Below, piece by piece: positions 42,840-56,600 of a DNA stretch of 64,000 nt. Source of the DNA: Sipunculus nudus (lineage: Eukaryota; Annelida; Sipuncula; Golfingiida; Sipunculidae). The stretch's first letter is position 1; every line of letters begins with the position of its first letter. The notes beneath the pieces were generated by a model, which saw only the letters and a program-made list of their open reading frames with translations, did no database searches and had not been told where the DNA came from. The position numbers and the translations under genes were made by a program. Location: assembly GCA_026874595.1 (NCBI GenBank), contig CM049310.1, positions 27,081,058-27,145,057 of the forward strand. The letters are read 5' to 3'.

Positions 42840-44940
42840 GATATGTTAAATAGATTCGGGCAGATTCGGGCTGCTGTAAATCTATGCTTGTGATAAACGT
42901 TTGTCATGTTGTGGCTATTGGCAATTATTCAATTTTATGCACAGTAAAGGAAATAGAAATAATGATCAAGTAACATTCTATTTGTTAAGAACAATCCAAA
43001 AGGTCATTTATTGTAGGAATTATACTCAGAAGGAAACATCAGACGATCAAGGTGACAGATATCTAGGCCTTGAGCATATTTATGTAGGGGTTATTTTTCA
43101 ATGAAAAAACTCTAATGAGCATCCTCTCATAGAGCCCAAACCTGCAATATTGGGGTTACCGCTCAGACTAATCTTGAGAAAATGCGCGTTACAGGGTGGC
43201 TGCCTGGTGAACATATTAGATTTCTGAGAGATCTGATATTTGATTGAATCCATCCTTTGACAGGGGCTAAACTAAGTAATGACAGCTACTGAGATTATAA
43301 ATACAAAAGGAATTAAAAGGTTCCTGCCTGGCGGCCATATTGGATTTCTTTGGGGACTGAAATGGGAATGCGCAAATTCTCTCACCGGAACCAACTGCCA
43401 AAATACCTCCTAGCAATCACTGAAATAACAGTTCTTTAGGTTATATGTATAAAAGGTATTAAAACATGTGACCTGTTTACCCTTGACCTTTTGCCACAAA
43501 TCAATTTTATTTTTTCTAGAGTGACGGATAATCTAGGGTGTTTCCTCAAGCAATGAAACCCTTAAAATTTTACATAAAACTGAGGATAAACTCCTTGAAC
43601 ATTTAACCAACAATATCGATAAAGATCTCCATTTAGTGATGGAAATAAAAAGAAGTTTGAATACAAAAAAAAATCCACACAGGGATTCATAATCTCAAAC
43701 CAAATTGAGAGTAATTGTCAGCTATACCTTTGAACTTCTTTAGTGATTGGCCACATGTATATGGTCTTAATCCTATCAATCTCTCCATAGTTCATGCATG
43801 ATTTGTAGATATATAGGTTATACTAGAAATATATTTGGAGTGCACCAGAAATATTCCTACCATCGTAAAAAATGTAGATGGTGCCCTCACAATTTAGCCT
43901 ACTTTTGCCCAGATTAATATATATGTATTGTTTTAGATTCAGCTTAGCCATTGCTTATAAAGTCTATTAGGTTTGTTGAAATAACAGGAAAGGAAGCATC
44001 AATTCAGTCCATTGTCCAATATGTCTGCGACTGTTCTGCAAATCAGTCAGGTTAATGTTCTCTGAACGTTCTCATGATGACTGGGATATATTCAGTGTTG
44101 ACCACCATCGTGGGATTGTTTATCATAAATATTAACGAGCCGACCAATGAGAGAGCCAATCTGTCGGAAGTTACTCGGGCTCGGGCTCGTCTGTAATGGA
44201 GGGGAAGACAGGCACCCAGTGCTCCGCTCTTCTTGGTTAAACAGCTGATTTTACGCGGCTGGGGACTGTAACAAGAGTTAGTTCTGTGTCATACGGGACC
44301 ATTTTGGCCATTTTTATTTGCATGCAAGAGATAAGTTCGTGGCACTCCGTCGGTAGGTTTGAAATGGATAATTTATTCCGCAGGTCGCTTATGGTCCTCC
44401 GACAGTCGTTTCCAACCTTGTGTCTATAAATATTACTATGGGTAGTATATTACACTACATAGGAGTTATTTTGGCATCTTTTATTGGTGATTTCAAGGGC
44501 CTGTGCCTAAATCTGTTCTATCCTTGCTTCACTTGCAGCGGAGATTAAGCCTCCTCTGATTCCACGCAATCTTCCTCTGCATCTTCGTGTTTGCTGGCAC
44601 AAAAAGGTGTCATAAAAACAATTAGGATAAATTATATAGATAGGATATAGACCATTTATTGTGTCAAAGGTAAGCTACATTTATAGTTAACGTTTATATA
44701 CACATTGTTGTATAAAACTCGGTCAGTTGAATACAAACTTTATGTTACATGATACATACTCGAGAATCCGGCCTCGCGAGACTCTCGTTCGGGTGTCGCG
44801 TACAAATCCGACCTCCAAACTTATGACTGGGATTATTGTAAACAAATACACAACTTATATGATGACCGGGTTATATGTCCATAATTTGTATATCCTAGTG
44901 CAAAGATATATGCTGATGCATTCAACGCTGCACATATGCA
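42840..44940. other. Intergenic sequence with only a propeptide-exon relic
   Basis: Repetitive fragments such as GCGGCCATATTGGATTTCT appear twice (43190-43350). The relic exon is at 44519-44593. No other gene is recognised. Confidence 0.4.
44519..44593 (-). pseudogene. Relic third copy of the propeptide exon
   Basis: The minus strand keeps an acceptor-like TTGTGCCAG followed by HEDAEED, then C, VESEEA, a stop, and SPLQVKQG. Base by base it aligns with the start of the gene A and B propeptide exons (shared CACGAAGATG, a GAGGCT/CAGGCT block, and CTGC-AGTGAAGC). It lacks the FLEP core, has in-frame stops, and I found no neighbouring gene exons. This is best read as a fragment of a third, decayed gene copy between A and B. 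Confidence 0.5.
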
Positions 44941-44942
44941 TT

Positions 44943-44992
<50 letters not shown>

Positions 44993-45879
44993 TATATATA
45001 TATATGTGTGTATATTGGATTAATGTGCACATGGAAAAATACTATAGTCCTGTAAATTATAAAAGACAGTAAGCCGTTGATATTTATGCAGTTATATTAT
45101 TAGGTGATATTCTGAACAGTTGAAAATATTCTAAATTTTTCCATTTTCTTATTATTAATGGATAATTGTGGAGCATCGTGATGTGTAATAACCTTTCGGG
45201 GATTAAGGGGCCAATGGACACATAACCCTAGTATCTTACTCTTTTGAAGAAAAATAAGTTGCCTTGGGCCATGACGCTCAGCTGAATATGAAAATAAAAA
45301 AAAAAACACCTAAAAGCGATCGGATGTCTCAAGTCTTGAACGCACAGTGAAAATGAGACAATAAGGACACAAATGAAAATTATATAGGTGGAGCAACCGG
45401 TCTTATTCTACTGACAAACTAGTGATATTATTTCAAATTGCGAGCCCACGTCTCAAGACATTCCATGACATTCTTAGAAACTGGCATAACTGTTGTAATT
45501 TGGCAGCCCCAAAATGCAAGGGTATATGTGCATTAAAAATTAAACGTGATTTTGTTCATCTGACTTAACTGTTAATGTCATAAGCATTAATGTCTCGAGA
45601 CGATCCAGGAACCAACTCCTGAGAAAATGACATGATTGCCCTAACTTAGCTGGCACGAAAATCAGAGGTAATAACTATGTAAAAAACTAGAAAATTCTGG
45701 TATCAAGAGGCCATAGTATCCAGAAACGATGGATATACTACCTTAAAATTAAATAGGCTCCTTTGTCTGATGAAATATTAGAATAAACGGATAAAGCCAT
45801 GATCAACACGAGGTTCTGGCCCATATTTATGGAGCAAGGATGCTTGTTTAGCCCCTGTTGCATACACTTAAAATATGAT

Positions 45880-46215
45880 AGGTCCCGCAAACACCTCAAC
45901 GCCCAGCTGGGTTTATTTTTATACCATCGGGATACATCCCGCAAACACCCCGATGAACAGGTAGGCTTATGGTTATACCATCGGGATACGTCCCGGAAAG
46001 ACCCCGACGAACAGGTGGGTTTATGGTTATACCATCAGGATACGTCCCGCAAACACCCCGACGAACAGGTGGGTTTATGGTTATACCATCGGGATACGTC
46101 CAGCAAACACCCCCGATGAACAGGTGGACTTATGGTTATACCATCGGGATACGTCCAGCAAACACCTCGACGCCCAGCTGGTTTTATGGTTACACCATCG
46201 GTCTACCGGGATACG
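45880..46215. repeat. 54-bp minisatellite with open reading frames
   Basis: About six units around CATCGGGATACGTCCCGCAA, CACCCCGACGAACAGGTGGG, TTTATGGTTATAC. The period is 18 codons, so frames stay open: one gives HRDTSRKHPDEQVGLWLY repeats over 45799-46119, another GYVPERPRRTGGFMVIPS. It sits at the left border of the B duplication. Confidence 0.8.
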
Positions 46216-46815
46216 TCCCGCTCTCCGGGTGGCCAAGTTCGTCCTTGGGGTTTGGCGATGTTAGGTGATATTATTTATATTCATGGTCTGTGTTTATGCC
46301 CGATCGTCGTTTTCTGCGTCATCTATCTTGTGCCATGTGTTCGTCCTCGTTTGATTGCGGATTATTCAAGTGCTGATCTTAAACGAAATCCATCAAATTA
46401 CTTGGTCTTAATTGAAAACGGTATTTGTTTAGAATCTAGATGCAGGTTATTTTTATCGATCACCTCTTCACTATAGTCAATAGAATTTTCATAAACTGAA
46501 GAGTTTGTCTGTGAACTGTTTACTTATGGTTGGGAGGTGCGCTCTGCTCGGCCCCCTCCATTTAAATACAGTTGTCAGGAGCGATAACACAGATAGATTT
46601 GACAACCAGCTGTTCAAACCGTAAATATGTGAGCTAAGGTTTCTTTGTCTTGGGCCATTGTAATATTTTCATATAACGTCTGAGGCTGGCAGGACACACG
46701 TTTTTGATATTTTGTTGGGATTAACCAATAATTGGGATAGAAACATGCATACGTGCATACACAAGACAAACAACACAAATATATAAGTGTACACAATGTG
46801 TAAATATAATATACT

Positions 46816-46821
46816 TTTATT
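46816..46821 (-). terminator. Gene B poly(A) signal
   Basis: Minus-strand AATAAA in a block homologous to the gene A signal at 6069-6074, but about 640 nt below the stop because the B copy carries extra sequence around 46900-47450. Confidence 0.45.
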
Positions 46822-47461
46822 GAATAATCCAAATATTGAAAAGTTGAGATCTGCTTAGCATAGGATCTTAACATATAAAGCCTTGATTTGTTTACATCAG
46901 AATATTACCCCGGTACATGATTATAAATACAACAGTTAAAGGGGCCTAATCACCTTAAAAGCATGTTGAATTAACAAGATGAATAACTTCTTCCGTTAAA
47001 AAAAATGCACCTGCAAAAATATTGCCTTGAAACCGTTTGCTTACTCCTGTTAACAAGTGTTAAAAACATTGGGACGGGCGCGATCACAGGTGTCAACATA
47101 AACACAGCGCGTAGGGCCGTGTGCACCGCAGAGCCACAACACTTGTCAATCAGGAGATGCCCTGGCTGACTTGGCCCTAGAAATGTAATATATTTTCCCG
47201 CTGGCTGAAACCCTGGATGTTGCTGCTCTCATTCGAACCTCCGTTCACTCGGCTTTGTTATGGTACACAGACACACGTGGACTGTGTTAACCAACACGCA
47301 GAGCCATAACAACGGGTAAAACAGCCCAATGCGAGGTACTGAGACTGTGCCGGGATGGTTTTGGTTGGAAGCTTTTGGATAAATAAAAACTGAACTGAAA
47401 GTGTGAAAGATTAGGCATGAAATTGCTCCAGATTATTTCCCTTAAAAATTTAGGGGATATC

Positions 47462-47634
47462 TTATGGCACATGAGATATGATCTGACAGGCTCGAGCTCC
47501 CACCTTTTGAGTGGTTGAGCGAGGGGGGCAGGGGAGACAGCGGGTTTGACGGGAACGAGGCTGGTGCCATCCTTTTGAACACGGCATACAAGTCTTGCGG
47601 CGGTCTGACGCGTATGTGCCGGCTGGACAAGCAA
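47462..47634 (-). CDS. Gene B final exon: ephrin-receptor-like module 3 and stop
   Basis: 173 nt, acceptor [65 protein letters not shown], stop; same stop position as gene A. Confidence 0.78.
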
Positions 47635-50600
47635 CTGCAAATATAAATATGCATCATTAGCCACAAAAACTAGCTATTTTTGTTGTTGTTGTTTATTCAT
47701 TTACTAATGAAGCGTAGCAATATGAATTCTTTAGCATTAATCACTTTTGCACTTGGATGATTTTATATTGAAATCATTTAGTTTTACTTGGGAGAATTCT
47801 GTCCAAAAGCTTTCACGGAGTGAAAGAGTGATTTGTTTTCGTGAAACATACATGAAAATGGTATCAAAACTTGCCTTGAAGTCTTGCCCAAAAACGTATA
47901 AATGTTAAAATGCTCGGAGGGTTAATATATAATAATAGGGTTACACAGTAAATTATCAGCATTAAACGACAAACATTGATTATATTGTCTTATTTCGCCA
48001 ATGTTTGTGAAATATATCACACAATAATAATTTTATCTACACTGGATAATGAAATCATTAAAGTAAGGCGATGATGTTTATGCTATAAATAAACCAGCAT
48101 TATTGTAAAAAATACCTTTCGTCAAATAAATACTTTGGAATTATTAGTACTGGAGTAACATAGCCCAGTCAGGGATATAGTAGTTATGTCTGCTACTTGA
48201 AGGCGTTAAAAATACAGGGTTCCATGTACCGATAGTCGAAACTCGCAGCGAGCTATACATTATGGCCGTGAGCTGGCAGTAGCTATTCTAAACGTTGCGA
48301 CACAGTTTGATGGCTCTGTCACCATCTGTCGGAAACAGCACTGAAGCTGGTGGCTTTGAAAATGTGTTTCCTACTCTACCGTCTGAATAACCATACATAC
48401 CACAGAGTCCATTGCGAGGCGCCTCTCCTCTCTTGCAGGAAGTCTTCATTTGGCGGACTCTGACCTGTGACGTTGCTGGTTCCATTGGCTGACCGTTGAT
48501 CATCAGAGTGGGCTTGACTGAACTTGTCGTTTTCCTGTCGCCACCTGTCCGGTTCTGTCGTGAACTACTCTGGTAAATCTGTTTCAGTGAGTCTGTGGCG
48601 GTGGTGATTTTCCCTGCTGACTCTTTGGTGTAGTTTTTACGACAGGACTGGACACATAGAGTGTTATTTATCATGTCACAGTTCTTGATACAGCCGACAT
48701 TCTTCGCCGGGACCTCCGGTATTTGGATGTGGAACTTGATCTGTAGGACATTTTGCTTGTCCGTTGAGCGCTTGAAACGAATGCCGAACCCGAAGTCATC
48801 GACCGCCCCACAGTGGATGTTCACGTCATTTATGCCACACACATCTGAGTTTCCCTGTGTGAGTAAAATCAGAACATATTGAACGTTTCACAAATTACAT
48901 GACGGAGGGACACAGCATTTGTTCAGGAGAAAATGTATGTAAGATAGACCGCACCTCAACTCCACAAAAAATATTTGAATTATTAACTAAACCTATAACT
49001 CATCTCATAAATAAATAGTTGCTTCCTTTACAATATTTAACTAATGGTAGCAAAATCGTCGTACTGAAGCCTGTATAGGTCATAGAGAATTTTATTTTAT
49101 CTCGTTCCCGCGCGTACGCAATAGTATCTCGTTCCGCGCGATAGTTTCCGAGCGATAGTATCTCGATTCCACGCGATAATTATCTTGTTCCTACACGATA
49201 AAAATAATTTTCTGTGTGTCATATACGAGCCATTGTTATGTAAGACTTCATGGGAATAAAAGGGAAATATGTATGTAAAATTTACCTTTTTGCACACACC
49301 CCTTTTCCTCAGCATGTCAATGAAGGCTGCTCGGACCTGGATTTTATAAGCTGTCGTCATTTTGTCACAAGACTCAGTCAAGTAGAACACTTCGGCTTCG
49401 GTCACAACCCCCGGGAACAATTGTTCTGTAAAACATCGAAAAACGTGTCAACAACCACCTACTCACTAAAAAATATACACACGTTATGGAGTTTTAGCTG
49501 ACATTGAATAACCATAGGTGTATTTTTGGGATAACTGCATTGTAGGATCAGTAGTAAAATATTATTTTTTCAACTTGTATACGATATTAGAAAACACTGG
49601 AAGAACCCTTATCCAGTCGCCTGTCATTTCCACCTTTTATATATATTTCTTGTCGTGCATCAAGCGACTATCAACCTAAAAGCTAGAGGTAAATAATCGA
49701 CTCAGTAGGCATTAATATTGGGCTGAGAGGGCCTACAATTCGGTAGATGGTCTTATGTCAGAGGGGGCATTATGACGCGGGCTGAAATCCCAAATCCCCT
49801 AAAATTACTAACATTTTAAATTTTACATTTAGCTTAGGTCCTTTCCCATGTTATCATAAACCTTTTAACGATTTCCGTTAGAAATTAGTAGAATTAGGTC
49901 AAAATACTTCTTGAACATAAAAAAAATTATCAATACTTAAAACATATAAAACTTTACCTATACATGGCGCGATGCCTTCTTGCCGGACCTCATGACTCCA
50001 CCTCCAATTTGTGTTGGCCCCACACTCCTCAAACAGGTTTGGCGTCTCCAGATGTTCGTATCCAGGGTTACACTTGACCTGGCACCTCCTGGTGTTCGTG
50101 ACCCGAATTACATTGCACACAGCGCCACCGTTGTCTGGTTTTGGGAAATCCTCACACTTATATTTCTCTGAAAGCAGTCAAGCATAGCACATTATGAACC
50201 TTGACACACTTGGGCGTCAAAAGCGGGCTAAGTCGGTATGGTGATGTATGTCTGTTTATAAATATATCGGACTGTTTGCTTGTTCTGTCAATGGGATTTC
50301 TACTATATACAAAAATCAATTAAATTTGATAGCAATTTATTCCAATCTATCACGTGAAAGTTCAGACGTTGTCTTGATGGAAAGATAAAATCTTAAAAAA
50401 ATAGGTATCCGTAATCATGAGAGAACTTGGTGCTTTGTTAGCATTTTCTTCTTACAGCTCTTACAAAGTGGGGGGATTTTCATTAACATAGACATTACCA
50501 TATACAGAGCCAGAAATAAGAACATGTTAAGTAGTGCTGAAAATATTCTTTTAGTATGGGGCAAACAGTTTGATCAATTTGGAACCGTTTGTTAAGATAG

Positions 50601-53600
50601 AAGAGATGTGCATATTACCGAAGCATCTAAGTTTGTCCTTTGGATCCACAATGAAACCTGGGATGTCACACTCACACCGGTAGGAGCCTTCAGTGTTTCT
50701 ACACTTTTGTTCACATCTCCCATTTGCTGCGGCGCATTCGTCAATATCTATAGGGATAATAAATAATATATTATAATATTCAATACAGTAAAATACAGAC
50801 TAATTAAGGACTCTTATTGGATAGGGGAAGCGAAGAGGTCTGATAAAGGGACGATGGACCGTTTCCAGTAAACACATTGTGTGTAACGTTATAATAGTCC
50901 GCTGACTAGGTCTAGTGGGCTAGCATGGCGGGTTTGGTTATATGGATTTACAAACAGAATCCTCCATGTTTGAAATAAACGTGTATACTGGCTCATGTCT
51001 TGGGGACATCACACCATTTAATCATTAGTGTAAAGGGGCGCAAACACTTAAGTCAAGGAGGTATTGAACAGATAATTGACAGGAAATTCAGAGCCATGGT
51101 ACAAGTAGAGAACTAAACACAAAGAAACATGGTCTATTCAGGCACATGGATTGGGAAGATGCTGCAACCTAAAGATATGTATGGATCTCGTAGCCATAAC
51201 TAGCTTTCCCTACCAGTGGTTCCGTAAAACTCTGTTTCAGCTTTTCCTAAATATAACGAAAATCTGTGCTCTTTTACTACTTGACTTTATATTATGAAAT
51301 TTAAAAAAATCCTACGATTTGGTATGTGCAAATTCTGTGATCTCTCAAAACTGGTTTATTTTTTTAACTGAAAAATTATCTTCAATGAGATGGCTTTTAA
51401 GGGTGAACAATTTTAAAACAAAGAGGGGAAGAGGGGGAGGGGGTACCTGTATTTCATCAGGATGCCCCAGAGATTTTGATCAATTGTTAGATGGTATGCT
51501 GGAATAAAAGTTGTTTAGTTAAATATCTAAAATACAAAAATATGTTTTACAATCTAAATAAATTTGACTTAAAATAAATGCTTTCACATATCTATGAGTC
51601 ATGTTGGTCCTTTCTGCGTGCCTATAGGTTAGACCTTCGGTGAACATGGTAACGTAACTAGGTTTATTGGTTTTATGTTTCTGTTATTTTGTGATACCCT
51701 TGTCAGCTTGCTCGGTTTAAATCTGTGTTTTTTTTAAATAGTGTTAATGCAAGATACGGTACTTGCAGTAGACAAGACTGTAAGTTGAGTTGACTCATAG
51801 GTTGTCTTATAATATTGGTATTTTATTTGTGCTCCAATACACGCTTGCTTTTCTAAACACTAACATATTAAGTGGAGACAAATATTAAGGATGTGCAACG
51901 GCACTTTGTGTGTTAACGTATGAAAAATGTGTAGGCATAACTCACCGCTACACGGTCCTCCCGGCGGCCCATTGTACCCGGTGTTACACACACAGCCACG
52001 CTTCATCTGAGCTGGTTTCTTCGTGTGACTGTTAGGGGGACATTTTTCACACTTATTTGATCTGGCTTTGTAAGTATTCTGCAGACACGCTGAAAAATAA
52101 AAATAAATGTTCAGATATTAGAGGGAAGATACCATCAGCATGGATTTTGTGTAACGAAGCGTCGCCTAATGAGTCAACAGCGTATCAGCCAGTTTGTCAA
52201 CATTTTCTTTACGCGAGAGAATTAATGTATAATTATACTTCAAAATAAAAATTATTGATTAAACCCAAAGATTTAAAAAAATGATAATGAGAATAAAATT
52301 GATCATTAATTTACAGTGTGTTACGAATTTATTTTTAAATAATACAAGATTCCCATCAGTCCATCAACTTCATTCTGAAGAGGAAAAATTTTCATCAAAC
52401 ATACTAGGTGACAACAGCATGGTACTGCACCCGATGCCACGGAACTATTGACACTTGTGATTTTTACTGAAGCGGAAACAGGACGGATACATGTTACAAA
52501 AATATCTTTAAAGTTTTCTTATTTTAGCTGACCTGCACATATTGGCTGAGCCCCTGACCATGATCCCTGTGGACTGCACTGTCGTCTGCTGTCCCCGCTG
52601 CCCAGGATGTAACCGTCCATACAATCAAACACGCATGCGCCGTTCGCACGTGTGTTACAGGTGGTTGTTTTACCATTCTTCGGTGCGGCCAAGGCAGGGC
52701 ATCGTATTTCTGTAAAAAGAAAAGAAAATGGCATATTTTTCAATGATAATGACATTATTCTTGTATGAATGTAACTGAAAATATAAGAAATATACTTCGT
52801 TTCAACGGAGCATTTCTTGAAACTTACAACAAACTGGCGATATGGGTCTAACATTTTCTAGTATTGCGTTCGATCTAGGAGAAAGTAATCATTTTTCCCT
52901 GTTTAGAGAGGAAAGACTGATGTTAAATGACCTTGACATGGGCCGCCCGGTGGTCCTTTGTAGGTGGCGTCACACTCGCACAATTTGGCGTCAGCGCTTG
53001 CCGTATTCTTGGTGTGGGAGTTTGCCGGACACTTCGTGCACGAGGTCAAAGTGTTGCTGCCCGCCTTGTAGCTGTTCTTGGTGCACGCTGTTAAAAAATA
53101 TAATGACAGTTAAAAACCCTGGATCCTCTTCACAGAAAATTCTATTTACGAAAGTTAAATGAAGTTAAGGTGATTTCTTGTGAGAAAAGAACCATATTAC
53201 CAAGAAGTTTCAACCCAGAATGAGATTCAAAGTTTCTTCAACAGAAACCAATATATATAATTATATAAAAAAATGTTTATTTATCAAATCAAGGAACCCG
53301 ATGAGACGATGTGCAGTGCCCGTCGGACAGCCACTCTTGTATATGCCGTACGTTGGTTCAATTTCATGCCATTGTTCAATTCAATTAAGGAATACATTAG
53401 GTAACATTCAAGTCGATTTTAAAAAAGACAAATCCACAAATACCCTGGTTTTAATTAAACAGCCGTATTAACCATTCACAATCCCGATTTTTGGAAGGGC
53501 CCTTTTATTGTCAAAATTTGAAATTGTGGCCAGCTTTCCAATCCTGACTGAAGGCAAGGTGATCCCCTAAATCGGCTAAGTGTCACTTTAAAACTAAATC

Positions 53601-56600
53601 ATTAGAGACTTTAGCCATCACACATAACTTCTTTCGGAATATATCTAATAATATTAGTCTAATGGCTTCCAAACAAAGACATGCTTACCTGTACAGGTAG
53701 GTTTCCCGGCGGACCACTTCTTGCTGGCCTGACACGTGACAGTACTGGCGCCAGTCATGTAGTATCCAGGTAAGCACTGGTAGGTGACCTTGCTCAGGTA
53801 GGTGTGAGTGTTACCAAGTTTGACCCCGTTACTAGGTCTCCCGGGGTCACCGCACGACACAGCTTGACACGATAAGAAACAAAAACATTACACTGGAGAT
53901 TTGGCCAAGTACTAATAATATGAGGACGCCAATGAATAAGTCAATAACTGTTTCACAAATATGAAATGAAAACCTATACTTACGATTACACGCGGGCTGA
54001 TCGCCGCTCCACGTGCCCGCGGGGCCTGACCCCCCACATGACCTTTTTGAACCCCCGCTCAACTGGTAACCTTGGTGACACGTGTAAGTCGCCACCTGGC
54101 CATACACCGGGGCAGCGGCAGAACCTTGGTTCACTGCGCCGTTAGAGGGCGCCTGTAGCTTGGCACACGTGATACCTGGAGTGGACAAAACGTGCAAAAT
54201 ATTATTTTAGTTTCTCATTCACTATATTCATTTAAAATACTCGCACATTGGCAAGTCCTTCATTTAATGTAGTTGACTAAGACTGTACAAGGCGAAAACG
54301 AGGGGCGGATGGTGAATTTGACAATTAATTGTACGGAAAGAGTTTTTTAACACGGTGCCCATTGGTTCAAGGAAGAATAAAAAACTCATAAAGAAACTTT
54401 ACACAAAAAAAAATATTATGGAACTGCATGTGAAGGCGCTAAAATGATTTATAACATATACACATGATAGTTTTCATATTATAATATTACATTGTATATA
54501 ACATGAATACTTACGATTACAGGTGGCTGCAGACCCATCCCATTTCCCGGACGCCTGACATGTGCGCTTTGTCGACCCCTGCTGGTAGTAACCGGTACTA
54601 CAGGAAAATGTGGCAACACTTCCGAAAACAGGGTTGGCAGGGATGTTAACTGTACCGCCACTAGGAGCTACTAGTTTCTGGCACGGGACAGCTGTAAGCG
54701 GATCAACATTAATTAGATATCATACTTAGATAAATGTTACAGTAAAGTAAGCAACATGTAGGGATATTATTGTTGCATTAAGGAAGAAGTAAAATAACGG
54801 ATATGGTTAACGGATATGTGTTCACTCTGCATGGAGATATTAATTAAACTGCGTGATTATTTTGTCATTATCCTGCTTGGAGATCTTGTTCACACGCCAG
54901 GGACGCTACACTCACTCTGCGTGGAGTTTATGTTAACCCTGTCTGGAGGTCATGCTTATTTAACATGTTTTGTATACTTTCCACTCTTCATTTTCCGTGG
55001 ACTTCTCAGCGCGGAAGCTGTTAACTCTGCTCAGATGTTACCTTTGTACACGTAGATTATAAAATGTCTACTCTGCACGGAGGTTACTTTTACTCTGCAC
55101 GTAGGTTGTAAAGGTTTACTCTGCACGGAGGTTACTTTTACTCTGCATGGAGGTTAACTTTACTCTGCAATACTCTCGAGAAACGCTCGAGATTTAGGCT
55201 CGGATGTATCTATGGCCCTAAGATATGCCCTTATCGGTATTTTCTGCGCCGGAAGTACGACGCACAACAACAATTTCATCCGAGAGCATTGTTTAAACAA
55301 GAACAGTTGAACATTTACAAAAATTGTTAAAATACTTTTTATAAGCGCTATAATAATGTATATGATCTTGAAGCAAGGCGTCTTCAGGCATGTCATGGAA
55401 ATAGGGCGAGGAATGAAACAGGATGAGATGGGCACAATTTGGCATTAACTTTAAACTCATGCAGCAAAACTAGACGTAACTACCGCAATGCAAAAATAAA
55501 AACATGAACAACAAGAAATGTACAAGTCTCGCGCCAATATGTCTTAAACATAATCAATAATATCAATCTCTTTAAATTAGTCTTGTTTTAATCGCTCGAG
55601 CATGCTGCCTTGACCTTCTGTGTCGAACTACTTTCTTGGGCATGTGGCTACGCCCTTGATACATCCGAGGTTAGAATACATATTTGGCCAAAGAGTTCCA
55701 AGTGGTATAATTGTTTACTCTGCATGGTCAGCATGGATGTTACCTTTACTATGCACGTAGGTTATAAATGTTAACTTTATACGGAGGTTATAAATGTTAA
55801 CTCTGCACGGAGGTTATAAATGTTTACGCTACACGTAGGTTATAATAGTGCACGGAGTTTACGTTTGTTAAATTTACTATAAACAGAGGCTTATGACCGG
55901 TCAAATTTGCTCTTGTATACTTCTGTATAAATGGGCTTTGTTTGAACAATATTTAACATATACATTCTAAAAGAGTAAATTTAGAACATAGAATCTTGTA
56001 TCACCCTGTAGTTGCTAGTAGTTGCTGTGAGTTGCCATGTTTCACTTACGCTGACACGTTGGCCGGGCGCCGCTCCAACCTCCATTCGCCTGACACACCA
56101 GTCTAGCCGTCCCGGATATCCGGTATCCATTGTTACATGTGTACACAACAGTCTTGCCGTATGTAAAGTCACTTCCGGCGCGAGAACCGTGCGCGGTAAC
56201 CCCAGGGTCAGGGCATTTAATAACTAAAATACAGAGAACAGGCAAACGTTTCATCAGCTTTCATTTGATATTAATCTTCTCTCCGACGTTCACTGTGGCC
56301 ATTGGTTTCAATTCTTTGTCCATGAGGGCTTAATAATGTATAACTATCCCATAAACGTGATTAATAATTTGGTGAGTTTCTTTTAAATAATATACACCAC
56401 AGAATAATCTATTATAATATGTAATGCCGAACAATATTTTCTAAACATGATAGTGCTCACACGTCAAATTGTGAAACTTTTCAGACAGACCAATTTTACA
56501 TGATGGCGATATATGACATACCTACTGAATAATGTTTTACAAGCTACTTAACTTAGATTAGAAAGACACATACACACATATTTGTTATTCCCTGTGATAA

